NCBI GenBank assembly: GCA_900548745.1
Contig: URLQ01000057.1
Location: 1-16,237, forward strand
Origin: an uncultured Prevotella sp.
Lineage (GTDB): Bacteria; Bacteroidota; Bacteroidia; Bacteroidales; Bacteroidaceae
Direction: 5' to 3'
Length of the DNA stretch: 16,237 nucleotides
A model generated the notes under the pieces. The model worked only from the letters and a program-made list of their open reading frames with translations. It made no database searches and had not been told where the DNA came from. A program made the translations under genes and the position numbers. Below, piece after piece: positions 7,538 through 14,720 of this stretch; positions within the stretch are counted from its first letter, which is position 1, and each line of letters starts with the position of its first letter.

Positions 7538-8143
7538 CTATATTATGACTTGACTGGTAGGAATCTCCCTTTCGCCGAAGTCTATCATGGCATTAAAGAG
7601 ACTCAGTATTTTTGCTCTCATCAAATCATTTACAGTTATGTCGGCTTCCTTCATGATGCCATGGTCCAGAAGATAAGCACGTTTCGTGCCTGCCAACAAC
7701 GGATGCTTCGGTGTGAGCCAGCTTGTACCGTCGTAGATGGCTATGTTGGTAAAGGAGGTGTCGGTGACGAGACCGTTCTTTATGATTACAATCTCGTCGC
7801 AGCAACCTTTCTTCTCCACCAGAGCATTTAGCCTGGAGCGGTCGGTGCTCTTGTAACTGTATTCAATATCATCATCGCATACTACTTTCAGCGAATGTAT
7901 CTGGCGCATGGAGTAGGGGGCATATTCCATCAGTTCCACTCCCTGCTCGCCATATACCACACGAGCCTTGTAAAGCTCCATATCTGCCGTGGCTTCCACT
8001 ATTTGTTCCAGGCCGGGCATGGCTGAAACGGCAAGCTTGGGAAAGAAACGACTGATGGTTCTTTCCATTCTTGCCTGATGATAGCCGAGGAACATTGCCT
8101 TGCCGTTTTTTATCTTTATCGTTTCAACGAATTGTACGCTCAT
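7538..8143 (-). CDS. pabC: class IV aminotransferase, probable aminodeoxychorismate lyase
   Basis: A 201-residue fold-type IV PLP enzyme. It would convert 4-amino-4-deoxychorismate to 4-aminobenzoate and pyruvate in folate synthesis. The sequence shows the family start (FVETIKIKNGKAMFLGYHQARM), Arg60 in YKARVVYG, a likely Schiff-base lysine Lys98 in EYSYKSTDRSRLN (compare the Lys before NRL in PabC), and the cofactor phosphate-binding segment around DTSFTNIAIYDG, TPKHPLLAGTKR. At about 200 residues it is shorter than the E. coli enzyme (about 270) but normal for the short Bacteroidota form. The pabB-like gene is upstream on the same strand, which supports this role over a branched-chain aminotransferase. 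The two genes are separated by the palindromic element at 8162-8344, whose end lies 18 bases from this start codon. Confidence 0.82.
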   Translation of the reverse strand: MSVQFVETIKIKNGKAMFLGYHQARMERTISRFFPKLAVSAMPGLEQIVEATADMELYKARVVYGEQGVELMEYAPYSMRQIHSLKVVCDDDIEYSYKSTDRSRLNALVEKKGCCDEIVIIKNGLVTDTSFTNIAIYDGTSWLTPKHPLLAGTKRAYLLDHGIMKEADITVNDLMRAKILSLFNAMIDFGEREIPTSQVII

Positions 8144-8161
8144 GTTAAATAAAAACTTTAA

Positions 8162-8344
8162 CCCAAATCGGTCATTAGGGCTTGCTTGTATTTTGATTTT
8201 TAGAAGAGTGGATTTTGTTTGGCTTTTAATGAGTAATAGCGAGCTATTGCGAATTAAAAACGGACAAAAGACGCCTTATAAAAAAACAAAAGACTGCAAG
8301 CAGTTGTAAAAAAACACATTTAACGACCTAATGACCGTTTTGGG
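8162..8344. mobile_element. 183-bp palindromic element with terminal inverted repeats (MITE-like)
   Basis: The ends are CCCAAATCGGTCATTAGG (8162-8179) and CCTAATGACCGTTTTGGG (8327-8344), an inverted repeat with one mismatch in 18. The element is flanked on both sides by TTTAA (8157-8161 and 8345-8349), which could be a target-site duplication. The interior is also an imperfect palindrome centred near 8241 (AATAGC-GA-GCTATT), with AT-rich arms such as TTTTGTTTGGCTTTTAAT pairing with TTAAAAACGGACAAAA. No reading frame of note lies inside. It fits exactly between the pabB-like stop and the pabC-like start. It may be a miniature inverted-repeat element or a long intercistronic RNA hairpin. Confidence 0.55.
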
Positions 8345-8349
8345 TTTAA

Positions 8350-9345
8350 TTATTCAAATGGAAGATAAATCTTCTGTATAACCTCCTCGTATTCCTTCCG
8401 ACAGTCGCTCTTGGCGGTTATTCCTCCGCCAGCCTTGAACGCCAGCCTGCCTTCTGCGTCCTGTTCCACGAAGCGAATCATCACGGCTGAGTTCAGGTTT
8501 CCCTCGCTGTATATTCCCATCACTCCGGTGTAGAACCCACGATCATAGCCTTCAGCCTCTTGTATAATCTCAACGGTTTTCCGCTTTGGTGCCCCCGTGA
8601 TGGAACCGGCAGGGAGTTGCGCGGCAATGATGTCGCCCAGATGCTCACTGTAGTTGTCAGGCAACTGTCCGCTTATTTCGGAACTTGTCTGCAGAATATC
8701 GCCTTTGTTGGTGTGCAGGACATCTATGTAGCGGTATCTGTCCACTCTCACCTGTGTTGCCACACGGCTCAGGTCGTTGCGTATCAGGTCCACTATGGTG
8801 GCATGCTCGGCAGCCTCCTTCCTGTCTGCCATCAGAATATCCTCGGCATTGGGGATGGAAGCGTCCAACGTTCCTTTCATGGGGTATGAATATATCCTGC
8901 CATCGTGTATCTTAAGGAATCTCTCGGGCGAGAAACAAACAAAGCGTCTGCCACGGCTTTTCTCTCCTCTAAGTAGCAGCTTGTATTTTCCTTTGGCATT
9001 CAGGAAAATGTCGTGGAGCGAGAGGTTGCACCTTACAGGCACCTTGCAGGTAAGATTGGCAAGATAGCTGTTGCCGGCAATGATGTTGCTCTTCACTATA
9101 TTCAGACTCCTGCTGTAGTCGTCATATTGGGGCGCATCCACCTCCCATGTTACGGAAGACGGAAGAGCGCGTGCTGTCGTTTCCTCCACGTTACCTGTTC
9201 CCTCAAAGTCGTAGAGACATTCCCGAGGGTCAATATCAGCGAGCTTGCGGATATAGGCATCGTCGCCCCTGTAGTTTATAACAAAGAGGAACGGGTCGCC
9301 CTCCCGGGCAAGAAGGTTTATGCGGTCGATAATCTCCTGTGTCAT
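8350..9345 (-). CDS. pabB: aminodeoxychorismate synthase component I
   Basis: A 331-residue chorismate-binding enzyme that aminates chorismate to 4-amino-4-deoxychorismate for folate synthesis, working with a PabA glutaminase that is not in this window. Motifs: NSYLANLT (92-99), the PMKGT loop (155-159) with Lys157, which corresponds to the active-site lysine of the PabB PIKGT motif and marks PabB rather than TrpE, HATIVDLIRNDLSRV (181-195), GSITGAPK (247-254), and the AGGGITAKSD end (306-314). The N-terminal half of the long E. coli-type protein is reduced, as in the short stand-alone forms of many Bacteroidota. It starts 25 bases after the dehydrogenase stop, and the pabC-like gene follows beyond the 183-bp palindromic element. 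Confidence 0.9.
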   Translation of the reverse strand: MTQEIIDRINLLAREGDPFLFVINYRGDDAYIRKLADIDPRECLYDFEGTGNVEETTARALPSSVTWEVDAPQYDDYSRSLNIVKSNIIAGNSYLANLTCKVPVRCNLSLHDIFLNAKGKYKLLLRGEKSRGRRFVCFSPERFLKIHDGRIYSYPMKGTLDASIPNAEDILMADRKEAAEHATIVDLIRNDLSRVATQVRVDRYRYIDVLHTNKGDILQTSSEISGQLPDNYSEHLGDIIAAQLPAGSITGAPKRKTVEIIQEAEGYDRGFYTGVMGIYSEGNLNSAVMIRFVEQDAEGRLAFKAGGGITAKSDCRKEYEEVIQKIYLPFE

Positions 9346-9370
9346 ATTAGCCGATGGTCATCCTCCCTTT

Positions 9371-10408
9371 TTATTCGTTATAGATGGCAATCTTTATCAC
9401 TCCGTCCTTCTTGTTCTCGAAGATGCGGTAGGCTTCCTCGATGCAGCTAAGTGGAAAACGGTGGGTGATAAGAGGTGTGGTGTCAATCTTCCCCTGTTCA
9501 ATCAAACGGAGAATCTCTTTGCAGTCGCAACCGTCTACGCCGCCAGTCTTGAAAGTAAGGTTCTTGCCGTACATATCTGGCAGGGGCAACAGTTGCGGTT
9601 CGTCGTAGAGCGCGACAATAGTTACGATGGCGTTTGGCCTTGCGCATTGCCATGCCAGTTGGAAGGTAGTCTTTCCGCCTGCCACTTCCAGCACACGGTC
9701 GGCTCCGCCGTGGTCACTATTCTTCTTGACGAACTCTATACATTCCTCGGGTGTTGTGAGCAGCACTTCAGGATAATGCTCTCTGACGAAGGATCTGCGC
9801 TCTTCCGACTGTTCGCATACAATGATGCGCTTGGGCTGCTTGAGCATTACACTCAGCAGAGTGCAGATGCCGGTTGGTCCGGCTCCGATGATGAGCACCG
9901 TGTCTTCTTCTGTTATTTCGCTGATGCGTGCTGCCCAATAGCCAGTGGCAAGCACATCGCCCACGAAGAGAGCCTGCTCATCGCTCACGCTGTCGGGTAT
10001 GCGGTTCAGTCCTTGCGTAGCCAATGGCACACGAACGTATTCCGTCTGTCCTCCGTCTATACGGCAGCCCAGTGCCCATCCGCCGTGGGGTGAGGTGCAG
10101 TTGTTAACGTAGCCATGCTTGCAATAGAAGCATTCTCCGCAGAAGGTCTCCACGTTTACCGTCACTCGGTCTCCTACCTTTACTCCTTTCACTTTGCTGC
10201 CTATAGCCTCTACTATGCCCACCATCTCGTGGCCTACGGTAATTCCCGGTACGGCTCTTGGCACACTTCCGTGCTTTATATGCAGGTCGCTTGTACAGAT
10301 GCTGCCAAGCGTCACCCGCACTATTGCGTCCGTCGCTTCCTGTATCTCCGGTTTCTGCTTTTCTGTCAGGGCAAACTTTCCCTTCTTTATGTATGTGTAT
10401 GCTTTCAT
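9371..10408 (-). CDS. zinc-dependent alcohol dehydrogenase (medium-chain family)
   Basis: A 345-residue cytoplasmic oxidoreductase of the medium-chain dehydrogenase family. Catalytic-zinc residues are visible: Cys38 with Asp41 in SICTSDLHIKHG, His60-Glu61 in GHEMVGIVEAIG, and Asp151 in VGDVLATGYW. The structural zinc loop is complete (Cys90, Cys93, Cys96, Cys104 in CGECFYCKHGYVNNC). A Rossmann nucleotide-binding motif IGAGPTG lies at 174-180, followed by acidic Glu after IIVC, which suggests NAD. This set fits the alcohol, sorbitol or threonine dehydrogenase-like branch; the substrate is not evident. It begins 12 bases after the MmcQ-like gene stop and ends 25 bases before the pabB-like gene, so these probably share a transcript even though no pathway link is obvious. 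Confidence 0.9.
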   Translation of the reverse strand: MKAYTYIKKGKFALTEKQKPEIQEATDAIVRVTLGSICTSDLHIKHGSVPRAVPGITVGHEMVGIVEAIGSKVKGVKVGDRVTVNVETFCGECFYCKHGYVNNCTSPHGGWALGCRIDGGQTEYVRVPLATQGLNRIPDSVSDEQALFVGDVLATGYWAARISEITEEDTVLIIGAGPTGICTLLSVMLKQPKRIIVCEQSEERRSFVREHYPEVLLTTPEECIEFVKKNSDHGGADRVLEVAGGKTTFQLAWQCARPNAIVTIVALYDEPQLLPLPDMYGKNLTFKTGGVDGCDCKEILRLIEQGKIDTTPLITHRFPLSCIEEAYRIFENKKDGVIKIAIYNE

Positions 10409-10420
10409 TTTATTGATTAG

Positions 10421-10831
10421 TTAATTTCCGATTTGATATTTTCCCCTCACCGCCTTTGGCAGGTTGCTGACGACTAACTCGTATGATTCTTTTATCAATG
10501 CCGCTACAAGGTCGGGACTGAGCTGTTCGAAATATATATCGCTCCAATGTTTCTTGTTCCAGTGGAAGGCAGGTGTGACGGCACCGTAGCGTTCGCGCAG
10601 AGCCTCATTTCTTTCCGGTGGCAGCTTGCATGCAAACTTGTGTCTTGCGTCTAAAGCCAGGGTATTCATTTCCTCGCCTAACCATAAGCACAGGAATATC
10701 TTGCCCTCAATGCGGAAGACTATGTTGTCGTCGCCGAAAGGCTGGTCTTCGGTCACGCCATACAGCGATAGCGTATATTCCCGCACCTGCTCTATGTTCA
10801 TTGCTCTTGGGGTGTTGTTTCCGTTTGTCAT
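10421..10831 (-). CDS. MmcQ/YjbR family protein
   Basis: A small cytoplasmic protein, 136 residues from the chosen start. The sequence MNIEQVREYTLSLYGVTEDQPFGDD followed by VFRIEGKIFLCLWL, KLPPERNEALRERY and HWNKKHWSDIYF is the usual pattern of the YjbR/MmcQ double-wing fold, often annotated as DNA-binding but of unproven function. The frame is open to an ATG at 10867, but that codon lies upstream of the -7 element at 10856-10863 on the same strand and would not be on the transcript. The start must then be 10831 (MTNGNN) or 10801 (MNIEQ), which is where similarity to the family begins. It leads the run that continues into the dehydrogenase gene 12 bases later. Confidence 0.82.
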   Translation of the reverse strand: MTNGNNTPRAMNIEQVREYTLSLYGVTEDQPFGDDNIVFRIEGKIFLCLWLGEEMNTLALDARHKFACKLPPERNEALRERYGAVTPAFHWNKKHWSDIYFEQLSPDLVAALIKESYELVVSNLPKAVRGKYQIGN

Positions 10832-10855
10832 ATTTCGTGTTTTATCGTAGAAATA

Positions 10856-10863
10856 CAAAGCTA
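10856..10863 (-). promoter_or_regulatory. -7 promoter element (TAGCTTTG) for the MmcQ-dehydrogenase-pab run
   Basis: On the minus strand TAGCTTTG fits TAnnTTTG and lies 13 bases downstream of the acetyltransferase stop. The expected start near 10850 gives a short leader to the ATG at 10831. No TTTG is present at the right -33 distance, so strength is uncertain. Confidence 0.4.
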
Positions 10864-10876
10864 CCACATCTGCTGC

Positions 10877-11386
10877 TTATTTATGTCTGGAGAACTGATA
10901 GGCAAGTCGCTCCGCTCCTGACCAACAACGTATTACGCCGCAATACTTGAAGTCTTCCTTCATTATCAGATGCCGCATAACCTTGTTGTCCTCATGTGTA
11001 TCAATGCGTATATTGTCATGCCTTTGCTTGGCAAACTGCATCACGATGTGCATAATACCTTTCGCTTCGCCCGAAGTGGCTATGCGGTGGATGGTAGCAT
11101 ACGGTTCGCTGTTTAGCCATTCGCCGTTGTATATTATGTCGTAGGTGGGGTCGTCACCCTCTCTGAGCACGAAGGTCGCAACCACCTTGTCGTCTTTCTC
11201 TACAACGTAGCTGTCGCCGTTGCCGATATCCTCCATAATTACTTCCTCGCTCGGATATCCTTCGACCCACTGTTTGGGGTTGCCTGTTTCAGCCATAAAG
11301 CTCCTTGCCACTTCGAAGACTTCCATCAGTCGGGGAAGGTCTGACGTTTTGGAATGTCGTATAGTCATATTCTTTTCCATCCTCAT
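10877..11386 (-). CDS. GNAT family N-acetyltransferase
   Basis: About 169 residues from the chosen start. The fold begins at MTIRHSKTSDLPRLMEVFEVARSFM (helix alpha-1 region of GNAT enzymes), continues with YVVEKDDKVVATFVL (beta-2/beta-3), AYATIHRIATS-type strand and the acetyl-CoA loop around SGEAKGIM, then NIRIDTHEDNKVMRHLIMKEDFKYCG, which is the typical beta-5 to alpha-4 segment (N..M...Y...GF). It would transfer an acetyl group from acetyl-CoA to an unknown amine. The frame is open further upstream, but an ATG at 11386 overlaps the TGA of the rhodanese gene (ATGA), which suggests translational coupling; 11380 and 11368 are possible alternatives. The pair is one operon. Confidence 0.82.
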   Translation of the reverse strand: MRMEKNMTIRHSKTSDLPRLMEVFEVARSFMAETGNPKQWVEGYPSEEVIMEDIGNGDSYVVEKDDKVVATFVLREGDDPTYDIIYNGEWLNSEPYATIHRIATSGEAKGIMHIVMQFAKQRHDNIRIDTHEDNKVMRHLIMKEDFKYCGVIRCWSGAERLAYQFSRHK

Positions 11387-11802
11387 TCTTTTACTGTCTT
11401 TTTCCCGGCATTTGTCCATCCGTTGTAGCCGCTGTCGAGTTCAACAACTCTGTATCCGTTCTTCGCCAAGATAGCAGCCGCCGTCTTGCTCCGCTTTCCG
11501 CTGCGGCAGTTCACGGCGATGGTTTTATTCTTCGGCAGCGTGGCTGTAGCCTTTTTCTCGAAGTCGCTCTTCAGCACGTCGAAATTCACAGCCCCTTCGA
11601 TATGCCCTTCGGCAAACTCCTTGGCTGTGCGCACATCCAGTCTTACCACGTTCTTCTTCCCTATAGCCTTCTCGTATTCCTGTACGGAAAGGCTTTTGAA
11701 ACCCTCGTCGTTGCTGCGGTTCTGTGTCTGGCACGACAGGATTCCACATATTGCCATACATATCATCAGCATGGCACATTTGTTCTTCGTTGCTCTTTTC
11801 AT
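11383..11802 (-). CDS. rhodanese-domain lipoprotein
   Basis: About 139 residues. The leader ends in GILSC, a good lipobox, so the protein is probably anchored on the periplasmic side of a membrane. The rest is a single rhodanese domain: VVRLDVRTAKEFAEGHIEGAVNFDV, then the active loop CRSGKRS with the sulfur-accepting Cys, and GYRVVELDSGYNGW at the end. Single-domain exported rhodaneses carry persulfide sulfur; the acceptor here is unknown. The frame also opens at 11814 (MTLT), but MKRATKNK at 11802 gives the more usual lipoprotein leader with a basic N-terminus. The stop overlaps the start of the acetyltransferase gene by the ATGA arrangement. Confidence 0.88.
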   Translation of the reverse strand: MKRATKNKCAMLMICMAICGILSCQTQNRSNDEGFKSLSVQEYEKAIGKKNVVRLDVRTAKEFAEGHIEGAVNFDVLKSDFEKKATATLPKNKTIAVNCRSGKRSKTAAAILAKNGYRVVELDSGYNGWTNAGKKTVKE

Positions 11803-11858
11803 AGTTAATGTCATAATGATGTATTGTTTAACTGCTTGATGGTATTTGCTTTTTCAAT

Positions 11859-11890
11859 AAGAACGCTACGTTTGGGCAACTATCGTTCTT
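11859..11890. promoter_or_regulatory. hairpin in the rhodanese leader region
   Basis: A 7-bp inverted repeat AAGAACG (11859-11865) / CGTTCTT (11884-11890) with further pairing inside lies between the promoter and start codon of the rhodanese gene. On the plus strand it is followed by TTTTTGTATTTT, which would resemble a terminator in that direction. Its role is not clear. Confidence 0.35.
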
Positions 11891-11943
11891 TTTGTATTTT
11901 GCCTTGTTCTGCTTTTATTGCATTTCTGCAAGAAATCATGATG

Positions 11944-11975
11944 CAAAGGTACGATTAAATCAAGAGTCTCGCAAT
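11944..11975 (-). promoter_or_regulatory. Bacteroidota-type promoter of the rhodanese-acetyltransferase operon
   Basis: On the minus strand, ATTG (11972-11975), a 20-base spacer, then TACCTTTG (11944-11951). This is a near-consensus TTTG-N19-21-TAnnTTTG promoter. It gives a leader of about 135 bases. It is the best complete promoter in the window and also the main feature of the 326-base gap 11803-12128. Confidence 0.65.
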
Positions 11976-12025
11976 ATTTAGAGATTTATTCGTGTTCAAA
12001 AATAACATCCATGTGCAGAATACTT

Positions 12026-12067
12026 ATCTCCGTGTCCTCAGAGAAAATCATCTGTGTTCATCTGCAG
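12026..12067. repeat. degenerate tandem repeat in the gap before the transposase remnant
   Basis: Two related blocks 24 bases apart, ATCTCCGTGTCCTCAGAG (12026-12043) and ATCTGTGTTCATCTGCAG (12050-12067), lie in a stretch without genes. Similar GTGT/TCTG-rich filler occurs between genes in Bacteroidota; I see no other function in this gap apart from the promoter and hairpin to its left. Confidence 0.25.
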
Positions 12068-12128
12068 GAGATTAATACTATGAATAGTCTTCGCGTGAAA
12101 AATATTTCGACCTGTACGGTTGAAATGA

Positions 12129-12953
12129 CTATCCGACCATCTTGAATTCCACCTCTCCCGTTGCCATCCAATTTTCTAACTCACCATTGATCCTTGTAGC
12201 AGTAATGATTGCCAAAGCGCCACTTCCGGATTTTGACCATGACATACCATTGTGCTTCTGGCGAGTGGCAACGACAATATCATTCGCCTTTTCCACTCTA
12301 TTGCTTGATATGCGCAAGTTCAGCTCACGGTGCAGTGCATAACAGGTCACATTTGGCGACTTTCTGTTCAGGTAATCCTTTAAATCCGTTACCTTGTTGG
12401 CATTTCTGATGTTGGCGAGTTTGAGCGTTTCAAGATATTTGATGGCTTTGTCTATCCTGCCGGTCCACAAGATAGATACAAGATGCTGCTTAATTTCAGC
12501 CTTGTCCTCTTTTGAACCTTTTAAGCACATGCTTAAGAACTCGTTGCATTTCTTTTTGAGATGAAGCCAGTCAAGTATGATGATATGCTGCCTAAAGCCG
12601 AAGTACTTCTCTATGTAGTCACGAATGACAGAGGCACCATCCGTAAAGAACACCAAGCGGTATCCCTCCAGCAGATGGTTCTCGAACAGGAAAGCCACAA
12701 GTCGGATAAAGGCATTCTTCATGTCGATTGCAGTAATTGTATATTGCTGATTGTCAGCTTGTATATGAATTACTGTATTTTCAATGAACTTCTTCTTTTT
12801 CGTGTAATTGACATCACGTTTTTCTTCTTGATATTCTGCTGATTTGATGTAACTACTTGAAACACAACACCATTTAAAGCAGTAAAACCCCAAAAGAAAC
12901 AAATCAGAAACAATAACGTACCAAAACACAATTCTACTAGCAAGAGATAACAA
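12129..12953 (-). pseudogene. N-terminally truncated DDE transposase
   Basis: An open frame of 274 codons. From about residue 60 on it reads as the C-terminal half of an insertion-sequence transposase: VFFTDGASVIRDYIEKYFG with a catalytic-type Asp, IIILDWLHLKKKC with a second acidic residue, LWTGRIDKAIKYL, and a final SSNRVEKANDIVVATRQKHNGMSWS with an acidic residue before the basic block. The layout resembles ISKra4-like/related DDE transposases, but I cannot fix the family. The first 31 or so residues are hydrophobic and unlike a transposase N-terminus; they probably come from read-through of the junction with the IS110 fragment just upstream. The missing DNA-binding half means the protein should be inactive. 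No terminal inverted repeats were found. Confidence 0.65.
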
Positions 12954-12956
12954 AAA

Positions 12957-13319
12957 TTAACGTAGATAGAATGGGAAGTAGTTGCTCAGACGTATGTTGC
13001 AGCGTTGCAGCACGGCATCAAGTTTTGACAGTTTTCTTACTATCTCCTCGTTGAGGTCGAATATACGGCGGTCGTACTGACGCAGCTGTTGGATTGTCTC
13101 AGGAGGTACGAAGCTGCCGCGTATAAGCTCCTTCATCGTACACTCGGCAATCCACTGCGCATCCTTCACGTCACTCTTGCGATCAGGGAGCTGGGATTAG
13201 CAAGATTCAGCTTGAAGTGTGGAGACAGCACACGCCATATTGGAATCCAGTAGACGATGGTGCTCTCCATTGACACCTCAACAACATGGTGATGAAGCAT
13301 CAAGTCACTTAAGAACTGT
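12957..13319 (-). pseudogene. IS110-family transposase fragment, frameshifted
   Basis: Only the N-terminal DEDD domain of an IS110 transposase is left. Reading on the minus strand, VEVSMESTIVYWIPIWRVL is encoded at about 13230-13290 (compare MESTGxYW in the family), then NLANP, then a change of frame near 13190-13200, then DRKSDVKDAQWIAECTMKEL and GSFVPPETIQQLRQYDRR. The DVKDAQW block is a hallmark of IS110. In the first frame a TGA follows shortly after the shift; in the second a TAA lies just before it. The match stops at NIRLSNY (near 12975), where the other transposase remnant begins, and the start of the protein is also missing. The 213-base open part 12957-13169 is therefore not a functional gene. 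Confidence 0.75.
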
Positions 13320-13375
13320 AATGTTAAATTTATTAATTATGGTTAATAAAACAAACAACAAACTGTTTATGTTCT

Positions 13376-13383
13376 TAAATTTG
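13376..13383 (+). promoter_or_regulatory. -7 promoter element (TAAATTTG) of the protease cassette
   Basis: TAAATTTG fits TAnnTTTG and lies 28 bases before the ATG at 13412, within AT-rich DNA between the IS110 remnant and the protease gene. No TTTG at the -33 distance is seen, so the call is tentative. Confidence 0.35.
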
Positions 13384-13411
13384 TAATATTTTATAGAAAT
13401 CCTTAAATATT

Positions 13412-14716
13412 ATGCGTATGAAGAAATTTATATTTTATTTTTGTTTGTGTTGGGGCGTTATTACAATCGTTGGTTGCAATAAGGATGATGATTTTGACAG
13501 TTCTGATAACGATACAGACGTAACGGCTATAGATGAAAGTCAAAATCAATCTTACGTTTTACTTCAAGAAGTGCCTTCCGACTGTCAGGAAGAAGCTAAC
13601 GAGATAAACGCCAGTTTGCTTGCAAAAATTAAGGTTGCCACGAGATCTGTGGATGGTGAGGACAGCTATCCAGACTACTATGGTGGTTCTTTCATCGAAA
13701 AAGATGGATTTTTGACCATTTCAATAAAGGGGGATTCCGTTAGTGGTGTTAACAGGATAAAATCCCTCGTAAATAGTTCTCTGTTGAAATTTAAACGATG
13801 TGTGTATTCATTGCAAGAGTTGAAAAATATAAAGTCACATCTGTATTCAAAATATGCTGAAATGAGCACAAGTTTGAAAAGTAACTTAACAGCCATCGGT
13901 ATCAGTCAGAAAAACAACGCTGTTGTAGTTTATCTTGCCGATTGTTCTCAATCAAGAATAAAGGAGTTTAAAAATTTTTACGATAACCCTGCTGTAGTGT
14001 TCACAAACATGGGAAAAATCAATACAGATAATCCTTGCCTTTCCACACAGCTTGTTAATACGCGCTCTTACACAACATTGGCTACAATATCTAAATTTCC
14101 TATTGGCGCAGGTGATACGTGTCTTATTTCAATGTCAGATGATAAACCTATCTACGGCACATTCGCATTTCGCGCCCAAGAGACTTCTGGACAAAAACGT
14201 TGTGGATTAGTGACCGCAGGGCATGTGGTCAGCGTTGGGCAATACTGTTATGATAAAGATTTCAATCCTTTTGGCATTTGTTCTTCCCGAATTGTCTCAA
14301 CAGGAAATGCCGAAGCTTCTTTTATTCCATGCGGCTATTTGGATGAATTCAACATCAACAATTATATTGGTGGCAGTTCAAGCAGTGTTCTATCGACGAC
14401 GACAAACAAACCAGGAGAAGGGACATACGTGAACAAATATGGCGCAACAACGAAACGCACAGGTGGTTATATACAGGATATAGATTGTACTGTTCTGTCT
14501 GGAGACAAAACGGCGACATTCTCTGATATGACACTTGTGAAATGTACCGCAGATGGAGGAGATAGCGGTGGAATTGTATACACCTATATATCGAAGTATA
14601 ATACACGCTTGACAGTCGGTGTCGTATATGGATACCCTGAGAAAATGGGAAAGAACTATCTCATCTACTCTAAGGCGGATAACGTTTTGAAAGCATTGAA
14701 TCTTAAAAGGTATTGA
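13412..14716 (+). CDS. surface-type trypsin-fold serine protease lipoprotein with propeptide
   Basis: A 434-residue lipoprotein. The leader ends IVGC (lipid Cys22) and is followed by NKDDDFD, a strong acidic signal of the kind that sends Bacteroidota lipoproteins to the cell surface. Residues about 95-215 (KFKRCVYSLQELKNIKSHL, then GISQKNNAVVVYLADC) resemble the propeptide of streptogrisin/alpha-lytic proteases. The C-terminal part has the chymotrypsin-fold motifs LVTAGHVV (His271) and GGDSGG (Ser385), which is also the oxyanion segment. Where bacterial relatives have the catalytic Asp (GND.A or DASF), this protein has GNAEASFIP with Glu301. So it may be an altered or weak protease; a nearby Asp311 is a less likely substitute. 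Base composition is more AT-rich than the genes on the left, and IS remnants lie directly upstream, which suggests acquisition. MKK at 13418 is an alternative start. Confidence 0.78.
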   Translation: MRMKKFIFYFCLCWGVITIVGCNKDDDFDSSDNDTDVTAIDESQNQSYVLLQEVPSDCQEEANEINASLLAKIKVATRSVDGEDSYPDYYGGSFIEKDGFLTISIKGDSVSGVNRIKSLVNSSLLKFKRCVYSLQELKNIKSHLYSKYAEMSTSLKSNLTAIGISQKNNAVVVYLADCSQSRIKEFKNFYDNPAVVFTNMGKINTDNPCLSTQLVNTRSYTTLATISKFPIGAGDTCLISMSDDKPIYGTFAFRAQETSGQKRCGLVTAGHVVSVGQYCYDKDFNPFGICSSRIVSTGNAEASFIPCGYLDEFNINNYIGGSSSSVLSTTTNKPGEGTYVNKYGATTKRTGGYIQDIDCTVLSGDKTATFSDMTLVKCTADGGDSGGIVYTYISKYNTRLTVGVVYGYPEKMGKNYLIYSKADNVLKALNLKRY

Positions 14717-14720
14717 ACGT

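Noticed and set aside
9320..10093. Plus-strand open frame of 257 codons
   Set aside because: It is antisense to the alcohol dehydrogenase, whose zinc and Rossmann motifs make the minus strand the true one.
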